DNA of 8,560 bases from an uncultured Peptoniphilus sp. (GTDB taxonomy: Bacteria > Bacillota > Clostridia > Tissierellales > Peptoniphilaceae), in assembly GCA_947254665.1 (NCBI GenBank), contig CAMYEJ010000054.1, positions 1 to 8,560 on the forward strand. Reading direction: 5' to 3'. Under the pieces are notes generated by a model. That model had not been told where the DNA came from. It did not search any database and worked only from the letters and a program-made list of their open reading frames with translations. Shown here piece after piece: positions 1 to 5,917 of this stretch; position 1 is the stretch's first letter, and each line of letters opens with the position of its first letter. A program made the position numbers and the translations under genes.

Positions 1-83
1 AGCAGGTCTCGTGCAAAGAGTTCCAAAGAAGCCGAGCTTTGCGAAGGCTGATTTGTAGAACTCGACTGCCGACTCACTACGTT

Positions 84-106
84 CGCTCAGGGTGACTGTG
101 TTCCTT
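84..106 (-). repeat. Repeat A copy 1, exact inverted partner of 8106-8128
   Basis: These 23 bases are the exact reverse complement of 8106-8128. The core AGTCACCCTGAGCG recurs at 8115-8128, 8164-8177 and 8547-8560 on the plus strand and at 8490-8503 on the minus strand. Beyond the core, on the minus strand, comes a GAGTCGGCAGTCGAG stretch comparable with the GCGAGTCGAA and GCAGTCGAA stretches that follow the core in the copies at 8163 and 8504. Confidence 0.85.
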
Positions 107-136
107 AAGGTTTTTCTAAGTAGAACTCGACTGCCC

Positions 137-164
137 GGCTGTGAAAGTAAAATGCTTCTGCTAC
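137..164 (-). repeat. Repeat B copy 1 (hairpin-type element, diverged)
   Basis: The reverse complement of this 28-nt stretch matches 8327-8354 at 24 of 28 positions by hand alignment, without gaps. In the right-hand copy a 7-bp stem with a 3-nt loop forms. In this copy two of the seven pairs become mismatches and one becomes a G-U wobble, so it looks like a decaying or alternative version. It starts GTAGC and ends CACAGCC, as the right copy does. Confidence 0.75.
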
Positions 165-204
165 AAAACTGCCTCCAAAACCAAAAAACGCCCACGCAAA
201 AAAC

Positions 205-236
205 AAAAAAAATCCCCAAGACAATGGTCCTGGGGA
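205..236 (-). terminator. Rho-independent terminator of tRNA-Thr
   Basis: On the minus strand a 10-bp stem (TCCCCAGGAC with GTCTTGGGGA, one G-U wobble) closes a CATT loop and is followed at once by eight T residues (complement of 205-212). It begins two bases after the encoded CCA of the tRNA, so it closes the tRNA transcript and any read-through from the gene upstream. Confidence 0.92.
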
Positions 237-238
237 CA

Positions 239-314
239 TGGAGCTAACGGCGGGAATTGAACCCGCGACCTCTACATTACCAATGTAGTGCTCTACCGAC
301 TGAGCTACGATAGC
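239..314 (-). tRNA. tRNA-Thr (anticodon GGT)
   Basis: The minus strand folds into a full 76-nt cloverleaf. The acceptor stem is GCTATCG with CGTTAGC. The D arm contains AGCTCAGTCGGTAGAGC. The anticodon stem CTACA/TGTAG encloses the loop TTGGTAA, giving anticodon GGT (reads ACC and ACU). The T arm is GCGGG-TTCAATT-CCCGC. The discriminator base is U and CCA is encoded at 239-241. One oddity is a U-U mismatch at acceptor pair 5-68 (T at 5, T at 68), where A at 5 would give a perfect stem. A consensus promoter precedes the gene and a terminator follows immediately, so it can be expressed alone. Confidence 0.96.
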
Positions 315-324
315 ATACAAATAT

Positions 325-353
325 ATTATATGGATGTACAATATATTTGTCAA
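325..353 (-). promoter_or_regulatory. Perfect sigma-A promoter for tRNA-Thr
   Basis: On the minus strand TTGACA (348-353) and TATAAT (325-330) both match the consensus in full and are separated by 17 nt. The -10 box ends ten bases before the mature tRNA 5' end, so the transcript would start only a few bases upstream of it. The promoter sits in the short gap after the stop codon of the MltG-like gene. Confidence 0.9.
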
Positions 354-358
354 CATTT

Positions 359-1048
359 TTAATTTTTACTTTGTTCAGTAGTTAGGATTTCAATCATCTT
401 AGATACTCTAAGTGGAAGATTTATTTCATACTTTCCTGGTTTAAAATCCTCTAATTTTCCCATCTTATCTGCCGCATCTACGAATGCATCAGTATCTTGT
501 ATTACTTCTCTCTCTTTTAATAGATCGGCAACGTCTCTTGCTCCCATAGCTTCTGTTATTGTGATTTCACAGGTCTTAGGGCTTATCCCAACTATTTCAA
601 GCACAGTTTCTCTAACGGTATCTCTCTTTTCAATTTTGTAAGATCCGGCTTTGAAACTATTTTCGATAGCCATGTCATAGCAGATCTTCTTAAATGCATT
701 TACATCTTGTATAAGATCTAGATTTTTAAGAGTCTCTCCTATTTCATCGAGATTTTCTCCGTCTTTTATCTCTACAGTGATGGTGTTATCTAGTGGATCT
801 TCTGTAAGTTCCACCTTTGGAAGTTCTAGATTGACCCCTTCTTTTTCTGTTAGAGATATATATTGTTTCTTAAGTATATTTATTTCGTCCTTAATTGATA
901 GAGAAACATTGACATTTTTCTTTGCCACTTGGTTAATATTGTCGATTCTCCATTTAATTATAAATGCAACCACAAGTAGAAATATTACTAGTAGGATGTA
1001 TTTAAGTACAGTTAAAATACTGTCTTGCATTTTGTGAAATATATTCAT
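359..1048 (-). CDS. Membrane-anchored MltG-like protein with two LysM-like (YceG N-terminal type) domains, no catalytic domain
   Basis: The product is about 229 aa. Residues 13-31 form one hydrophobic segment after a short basic N-terminus (probably N-in, bulk outside), followed by a coiled-coil-like linker (about 35-70). Then come two related repeats of about 65 residues (about 89-153 and 159-223), each with the pattern IQD..AF..., then FK.G.Y.I, then a hydrophobic end. This resembles the LysM-like subdomain at the N-terminal side of endolytic transglycosylase MltG (YceG). The catalytic part of MltG, with its conserved Glu, is absent, and the protein is much shorter than a full MltG of about 330-380 aa. 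I infer a role at the cell wall, perhaps peptidoglycan binding; the function is untested. I chose the ATG at 1048 over the TTG at 1051 because AGGAG (1057-1061) then lies 8 nt upstream. No terminator separates it from the tRNA gene 44 nt downstream. Confidence 0.8.
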   Translation of the reverse strand: MNIFHKMQDSILTVLKYILLVIFLLVVAFIIKWRIDNINQVAKKNVNVSLSIKDEINILKKQYISLTEKEGVNLELPKVELTEDPLDNTITVEIKDGENLDEIGETLKNLDLIQDVNAFKKICYDMAIENSFKAGSYKIEKRDTVRETVLEIVGISPKTCEITITEAMGARDVADLLKEREVIQDTDAFVDAADKMGKLEDFKPGKYEINLPLRVSKMIEILTTEQSKN

Positions 1049-1068
1049 CAAATCAACTCCTAGTTGCT

Positions 1069-1097
1069 AGTATACCAGAATTGGAAAGATTTTTAAA
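1069..1097 (-). promoter_or_regulatory. Likely promoter of the MltG-like gene
   Basis: On the minus strand there is an extended -10, TGGTATACT (TATACT at 1069-1074), with a weak -35, TTTAAA (1092-1097), 17 nt upstream. Transcription would begin near 1062, giving a short leader with AGGAG at its very start. The element overlaps by 17 bp the promoter reading the other way (1081-1109). Confidence 0.6.
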
Positions 1098-1109
1098 CAA
1101 TGGTATAAT
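1081..1109 (+). promoter_or_regulatory. Likely promoter of the RluA-family gene, abutting its start codon
   Basis: An extended -10, TGGTATAAT (TATAAT at 1104-1109), has TTGGAA (1081-1086, 4 of 6 consensus matches) 17 nt upstream. The -10 ends seven bases before the ATG at 1117, so transcription would start at or within a base or two of the start codon. No Shine-Dalgarno sequence lies between, which predicts a leaderless mRNA. Confidence 0.65.
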
Positions 1110-1116
1110 TAAATAG

Positions 1117-2058
1117 ATGAAAGAAATTATTATTAACTCAAATGACAAAGATCAAAGACTTGACAGGTTCTTGGGAAAATACTTGCAAAATGCCCAAAAA
1201 TCCCTGATTATGAAGTCTATTAGAAAAAAGAATATAACCGTAAATAACAAAAAATCCGCCCCTGAATATATCCTAAAAGAAAATGACCGGGTAGAGATTT
1301 ATTTCAGTGATGAAACTATAGAAAAATTTACAAAGATTAAAAATCACGTGAAGAGGGATTTCCCTGAGATTATTTACGAAGACAAAAACATAGCTCTTGT
1401 CAAGAAACCGAGGGGACTTCTCACCCACAATGACAAAAAGGAGTACGAAAAAAATGCCCTTGATATGTTCGTTAGCTACATGATTCACAAAGGCGAATAT
1501 GTGCCAAGGGTGGAGAAATCTTTTAGACCTTCTTTTTGCAACCGCCTCGACAGAAACACTTCTGGAATCTTAATCGGCTGCAAGAATGCCCATGCCCTAA
1601 GGGAAATTAACGATGCTATAAGAAATAGACATCTTGAAAAACATTACATGGCACTTGTGGACGGAAGTATTGATGAAGAGATCCACGACATAAGCTACTT
1701 GGAAAAGGACGGAGAAAAGAACAAGGTAAGTTTAAATGAGAAGGGAGACGGAAAAGAAATCGAAACTATCATCCGCCCGATGGAGAGATTAGGCGAATAT
1801 ACCTTGGTGGACATAAACCTCATAACTGGAAGGACTCACCAAATCCGTGCAACTTTAAAAAAATACAACAGAAGCATCGTTGGAGATTTAAAGTACAAGG
1901 GCAGGAGGAGTTTCGGTCTTAACAGTCAATTCCTCCACAATTACAAGATAGTTTTCGGTGGGCTTAAAACTCTAGAGTACCTAAATGGCAAAGAGTTCAC
2001 TCTAGAATTGGAAAACGACTTAAACGATATTTTGAAGGAACTTAGAAATGAAAAATAA
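1117..2058 (+). CDS. RluA-family RNA pseudouridine synthase with N-terminal S4 domain
   Basis: The 313-aa product has the order expected for RluC/RluD-type enzymes: an S4 RNA-binding domain (about 12-62, starting DQRLDRFL), then the catalytic domain from about 82. Motifs visible are VKKPRGLLTH (95-104), the signature RLDRNTSG (143-150) with presumed catalytic Asp145, and GRTHQIR (238-244). The enzyme would convert specific uridines in RNA, probably 23S rRNA, to pseudouridine; the target cannot be read from sequence. The start at 1117 is supported because the S4 domain begins at once and no better start exists, yet no ribosome binding site precedes it and a -10 box abuts it, suggesting leaderless translation. 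The 3' end overlaps copA by 11 nt. Its codon choice is mixed (CTT, TTG, TTA, CTC and CTA for Leu), unlike the two genes at the right. Confidence 0.93.
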   Translation: MKEIIINSNDKDQRLDRFLGKYLQNAQKSLIMKSIRKKNITVNNKKSAPEYILKENDRVEIYFSDETIEKFTKIKNHVKRDFPEIIYEDKNIALVKKPRGLLTHNDKKEYEKNALDMFVSYMIHKGEYVPRVEKSFRPSFCNRLDRNTSGILIGCKNAHALREINDAIRNRHLEKHYMALVDGSIDEEIHDISYLEKDGEKNKVSLNEKGDGKEIETIIRPMERLGEYTLVDINLITGRTHQIRATLKKYNRSIVGDLKYKGRRSFGLNSQFLHNYKIVFGGLKTLEYLNGKEFTLELENDLNDILKELRNEK

Positions 2059-4378
2059 ATTTGACGTAATGGGCATGACCTGTTCCGCCTGCAGCTCCGC
2101 AGTGGAAAGGGCGGTGAAAAAGGTGGACGGCGTAAGAGATGTAAATGTAGCTCTTATGACCAACTCCATGACCGTCGACTACGATGGTGACTTGTCCTCG
2201 GAAATCGAAAAAGCTGTTTCAGATGCAGGTTACAGTGCCAAGTTACAAACGAATGATAAAAAAATAAATAGAGAAGAGAAGAAGGAAAATATATTTGAAA
2301 CTCAGTACCAATCAACCAAGAAGAGGCTCGAGCTTTCATTAATCTTTATGATTCCACTATTTTATATAGCAATGGGACCGATGATGGGACTTCCTACGTT
2401 CTCATTCTTACAAGGCTACGAAGGCATATTCAACCTCGCATTTACAGAGATGCTTCTCGCAGCACCAGTCCTATTTATAAATAGACACTACTTTATAAAT
2501 GGATTCAAAGCATTGTACCACAGAACTCCAACCATGGATTCCCTAATCTCGATCGGATCAGCATCAGCGTTTATCTACGGAATTTACGTAATATTTAAAG
2601 TGGTAAGCGGATATATCGCACAGGACATGGAAATGGTCATGCACTATGGACACGACCTTTACTTCGAATCTTCTGCAATGATACTTACTTTAATCACATT
2701 GGGCAAGACATTGGAATCTAGAGCAAAGAGGAAGACATCAGACGCAGTTGAAAGTCTTATAAACCTAACGCCAAAGACAGCAAATGTAATCATAGATGGA
2801 GTAGAAAAAAATATCCCCATAGAAGAAGTGCAGGTCGGATACATTGTGGTAGTTCGTCCTGGAGAAAATATCCCAGTGGACGGCACCATCATCGAAGGAA
2901 ATCCTTCCATAGATGAATCAACTTTGACGGGAGAGCCAATCCCAAGGGACAAAAAACCAGATGACCCAGTATACGCAGCCACCACAAACACCAATGGATT
3001 CTTTAAATTCAAAGTTACAAAGGTCGGTTCAGACACAACAATCGCGAAAATTATAGAACTTGTGGAAGATGCCAACGCAACCAAGGCACCAATCGCAAAA
3101 CTTGCAGACAAGATTTCCTCAGTATTCGTACCGATAGTAATAAGCATATCCATAATCTCATTTATCGTGTGGTACTTCATCCTCAGTGGCGGATTTGAAT
3201 TTTCACTAGGCATCGCAATTTCAGTACTAGTCATCTCCTGCCCATGCGCACTTGGACTTGCAACTCCAGTAGCAATCATGGTAGGCACAGGAGTGGGAGC
3301 CAAGATGGGCATACTATTTAAATCTGCAGAAGCTCTGGAAAATCTCCACAACGTAGAAGAGATACTCCTAGACAAGACTGGTACCATCACCGCAGGCAAG
3401 GCAGAAGTGGTAGAAATCATCACAACCGTTGAACCGGAAGAACTGATGAAGATTGCAGCAGCCCTTGAAATAAAATCAGAACATCCACTTGCAAAAGCAA
3501 TAATAAATTACACAGAAAAAAATAAAATAATTCCATACGAAACGGAAGAATTCTTCTCCCTAACAGGCATGGGAGTAGCAGGATCCATCTCGGGCAAATC
3601 ATATATAGCAGGCAATTTAAAACTGATGCAGGATGAAGATATAGATTTACTAGAATTTAGAAACTATTCCGATGATTTAGCAAAGGAAGGCATGACTCCA
3701 ATCTACCTCGCAGACGAAGAAAAAGTCCTGGGAATCATCGCCATGAAAGACACAGTTTTGAAATCATCTAAAGAAGCGGTGGAATACATGAAGGAAAGAG
3801 GTCTTACGATTTCTATGGTCACAGGGGACAACGCACTTACAGCATCAGCAATTGCAAAGGAAGTTTCCATAGATAACGTGGAATCAGAAGTCCTCCCAGA
3901 AGACAAAGAAAAAGTCGTAAGAAGCCACATGGAAGAAGGAAGAGTCGTAGCCATGGTAGGTGACGGCATAAACGATGCACCTGCACTCGCAAGAGCAGAT
4001 GTGGGCATCGCCATCGGAAGTGGTACAGACATAGCCATCGAATCCTGCGACGTGGTACTCATAAAGAACAACTTGGTGGACATAGTAAACGCCTACGAAC
4101 TATCTAAAGCGACGATCAGGAATATAAAAGAGAATCTCTTCTGGGCATTCTTCTACAACACCATCGGCATACCAATAGCAGCAGGAGTATTCTACAACTC
4201 ATTTGGGCTTAAATTAAATCCTATGATCGGTGCCTTTGCCATGAGCATGAGTTCCATCTTCGTAGTGATGAACGCCCTAAGGTTAGGCAGATTCAAAGAA
4301 AAATTAAAGACAGATAAAAAAATAACTTTAGAAGAAAATCAAAATGTTACAGTTATAAAGTTGAAATCTGGGGTATAA
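2048..4378 (+). CDS. copA: Copper-exporting P1B-type ATPase CopA
   Basis: This 776-aa membrane pump would use ATP to export Cu(I). An N-terminal heavy-metal-associated domain carries GMTCSAC (Cys12, Cys15). After the first membrane segments come the actuator motif TGE (294-296), the ion-binding CPC (398-400) in the sixth helix, the phosphorylation site DKTGT (Asp442), the P1B-specific HP pair (479-480) in the nucleotide-binding domain and GDGINDAP (638-645). The last two helices contain YN (703-704) and MSMSS (732-736), the residues that mark the Cu(I) subgroup. Length and the single HMA domain are normal for Firmicutes. The ATG lies inside the end of the RluA-type gene in another frame, with GAAGGA a few bases upstream, so translation is probably coupled. 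No CsoR or CopY gene, nor a TACANNTGTA operator, is visible nearby, so copper control is not evident here. Confidence 0.96.
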   Translation: MKNKFDVMGMTCSACSSAVERAVKKVDGVRDVNVALMTNSMTVDYDGDLSSEIEKAVSDAGYSAKLQTNDKKINREEKKENIFETQYQSTKKRLELSLIFMIPLFYIAMGPMMGLPTFSFLQGYEGIFNLAFTEMLLAAPVLFINRHYFINGFKALYHRTPTMDSLISIGSASAFIYGIYVIFKVVSGYIAQDMEMVMHYGHDLYFESSAMILTLITLGKTLESRAKRKTSDAVESLINLTPKTANVIIDGVEKNIPIEEVQVGYIVVVRPGENIPVDGTIIEGNPSIDESTLTGEPIPRDKKPDDPVYAATTNTNGFFKFKVTKVGSDTTIAKIIELVEDANATKAPIAKLADKISSVFVPIVISISIISFIVWYFILSGGFEFSLGIAISVLVISCPCALGLATPVAIMVGTGVGAKMGILFKSAEALENLHNVEEILLDKTGTITAGKAEVVEIITTVEPEELMKIAAALEIKSEHPLAKAIINYTEKNKIIPYETEEFFSLTGMGVAGSISGKSYIAGNLKLMQDEDIDLLEFRNYSDDLAKEGMTPIYLADEEKVLGIIAMKDTVLKSSKEAVEYMKERGLTISMVTGDNALTASAIAKEVSIDNVESEVLPEDKEKVVRSHMEEGRVVAMVGDGINDAPALARADVGIAIGSGTDIAIESCDVVLIKNNLVDIVNAYELSKATIRNIKENLFWAFFYNTIGIPIAAGVFYNSFGLKLNPMIGAFAMSMSSIFVVMNALRLGRFKEKLKTDKKITLEENQNVTVIKLKSGV

Positions 4379-4379
4379 T
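4374..4379 (+). promoter_or_regulatory. Candidate -10 box for but, overlapping the copA stop codon
   Basis: A perfect TATAAT covers the TAA stop of copA (4376-4378) and lies 34 nt before the but start codon. No good -35 hexamer is found 16-18 nt upstream, so the assignment rests on the -10 alone. No terminator separates copA from but, so read-through is also possible. Confidence 0.4.
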
Positions 4380-4413
4380 AAAAAGTGTAAATGTTTTCAA
4401 AATAGGAGGAATT

Positions 4414-5751
4414 ATGGATTATACAAAATCTTATAAGGAAAAATTAATCACCGCAGCTAAAGCAGCATCATTAGTAAAAAGCGGTGACTACGTAGACTAT
4501 GCATGGTGTACCAACACCCCTGTATCAATCGATAGAGAACTAGCAAAACGTGCCAAAGAATTAAAAGACGTAAAAGTACGTGGCGGAGTACTACTATGGG
4601 TACCAGAAATATTTAAAGCAGACCCAGAAGGAGAAACATTCATCTGGACATCATGGCACTCAGGCGGACCAGACAGAGGCAGAATCAACTCAACAGATGC
4701 AGCATTCTACGGACCTATTAGATATTCAGAACTACCAAGATACTACAGAGAAAACTGTGAAGTAGACATCGCATACATCACATGCTCACCAATGGATAAA
4801 CACGGATATTTCAACTTCGGACTAAGCGCATCACACTTAATGGCAGTAATTGAAAAAGCCAAGACAGTAGTAATAGAAGTAAATGAAAAGATGCCAATAG
4901 CGCTAGGCGGAGTAGAAAACGTAGTACACATCGACCAAGTAGACTATGTAGTAGAAGGAGATAATCCAGCACTAGCAACCCTACCAAAGGGATCATTCGG
5001 CGACGTAGACAGAAAAGTAGCCAAATTAATCGTAGAAGAAATACCAAACGGAGCATGTCTACAACTAGGAATCGGTGGCATGCCTAACGCAGTAGGATCA
5101 TTAATAGCAGAATCAGACCTAAAAGACCTAGGCGTTCATACAGAAATGTTCGTAGACGGATTCGTAGACATGTACAAAAATGGAAAGATCACCGGAGCAA
5201 AGAAGAGCATTGACAGATTTAGACAAGTATATGCCTTCGCAGCAGGATCACAAGAAATGTACGACTTCATCGACAACAACCCACAATGTATGGCAACACC
5301 AGTAGACTATACAAACGATGCAAGGATCATTTCACAACTAGATAACTTCATCTCCATAAACAACGCAGTAAACGTAGACCTATGGGGACAAGTATCATCA
5401 GAATCAGCAGGGCTAAGACACATCTCAGGAGCAGGCGGACAACTAGACTTCGTACTAGGCGCATACCTATCAAAGGGCGGCAAGAGCTTCATATGTCTAT
5501 CCTCAACATACACAGACAAAGCGGGTAAAGTACACTCAAGAATCCTACCAAACTTCGATGCAGGATCAGCAATCACAGCAGCAAGACCAAACACCCACTG
5601 GATCGTAACAGAACACGGAAAATTCAACGTAAAAGGGAAATCAACCTGGGAAAGAGCGGAAGGAATCATAAACCTAGCAGCACCAGAATTTAGAGATGAA
5701 CTAATAAAAGAAGCAGAAAAAATGAATATATGGAGAAGATCCAATAGATAA
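4414..5751 (+). CDS. but: Butyryl-CoA:acetate CoA-transferase
   Basis: The 445-aa product belongs to the acetyl-CoA hydrolase/transferase family and, from recall, closely resembles the But enzymes of Roseburia-like butyrate producers, including the C-terminal end [10 protein letters not shown]. It moves CoA from butyryl-CoA to acetate in the cytoplasm, giving butyrate and acetyl-CoA. Motifs visible are [13 protein letters not shown] (219-231), HTEM with presumed catalytic Glu244, and [14 protein letters not shown] (338-351) with the CoA-site glycines. Length is typical (about 440-450). AGGAGG (4404-4409) lies four bases before the ATG, supporting this start. It follows copA by 35 nt and ends in its own terminator. 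Every Leu codon is CTA or TTA and Val is almost always GTA, an extreme bias suggesting strong expression. The close relative 4-hydroxybutyrate CoA-transferase is the main alternative. Confidence 0.9.
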   Translation: MDYTKSYKEKLITAAKAASLVKSGDYVDYAWCTNTPVSIDRELAKRAKELKDVKVRGGVLLWVPEIFKADPEGETFIWTSWHSGGPDRGRINSTDAAFYGPIRYSELPRYYRENCEVDIAYITCSPMDKHGYFNFGLSASHLMAVIEKAKTVVIEVNEKMPIALGGVENVVHIDQVDYVVEGDNPALATLPKGSFGDVDRKVAKLIVEEIPNGACLQLGIGGMPNAVGSLIAESDLKDLGVHTEMFVDGFVDMYKNGKITGAKKSIDRFRQVYAFAAGSQEMYDFIDNNPQCMATPVDYTNDARIISQLDNFISINNAVNVDLWGQVSSESAGLRHISGAGGQLDFVLGAYLSKGGKSFICLSSTYTDKAGKVHSRILPNFDAGSAITAARPNTHWIVTEHGKFNVKGKSTWERAEGIINLAAPEFRDELIKEAEKMNIWRRSNR

Positions 5752-5755
5752 AAAT

Positions 5756-5781
5756 AAGTGTCGCAGAAGCGGCACTTTTTT
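5756..5781 (+). terminator. Rho-independent terminator after but
   Basis: A 9-bp stem (AAGTGTCGC with GCGGCACTT, one G-U wobble) encloses an AGAA loop and runs into six T residues (5776-5781). It begins five bases after the stop codon, so it separates but from the nucleotidase gene. Confidence 0.93.
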
Positions 5782-5865
5782 AATTAAAAAAATTGAAAAA
5801 CCAGTTGAAAATTCAAAAATAAACGTAAAAATTAAAAAAACAAATTAAATCTTATCCGAGCCAAG

Positions 5866-5894
5866 TGGAAATTTTAAACCATATACATTACAAT
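5866..5894 (+). promoter_or_regulatory. Candidate promoter of the SLH nucleotidase gene, with A-rich upstream tract
   Basis: TACAAT (5889-5894) lies 17 nt after TGGAAA (5866-5871, 4 of 6 consensus matches). Upstream, 5782-5850 is extremely A-rich with several A-tracts, as seen in UP elements or bent DNA that boost strong promoters. The ribosome binding site AAGGAGGT (5906-5913) precedes the ATG at 5918. A TATAAC at 5900-5905 is a weaker alternative. Confidence 0.45.
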
Positions 5895-5917
5895 AGAAGT
5901 ATAACAAGGAGGTAATC

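Larger units (their letters stand above)
1..176. repeat. Left-edge block of dispersed non-coding repeats
   Basis: No credible gene lies here. Read on the minus strand, the block holds a hairpin-type element (137-164), then an element with the core AGTCACCCTGAGCG (84-106). A 16-nt direct repeat, GTAGAACTCGACTGCC, is present at 55-70 and 120-135, with a 65-nt period. The same sequence types recur on the opposite strand at the right edge (8085-8560). Bases 30-51 also contain short AGCC/GGCT inverted segments. The block lies downstream of the terminator at 205-236, so it is probably not part of the tRNA transcript. It resembles the short palindromic intergenic repeats common in bacteria; its function is unknown. 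Confidence 0.75.

Noticed and set aside
55..135. A short CRISPR array
   Set aside because: Only two 16-base units exist, the interval between them contains another repeat, and no cas gene is present.
105..356. 83-aa open frame on the minus strand
   Set aside because: It is the translated tRNA-Thr gene plus its terminator (the familiar AQSVEH...VAGSIPA pattern of translated tRNAs), so it is not a protein gene.
2659..3423. 254-aa open frame antisense to copA
   Set aside because: It is a shadow frame opposite clear P-type ATPase motifs, with low-complexity Ser/Thr/Ile-rich composition.
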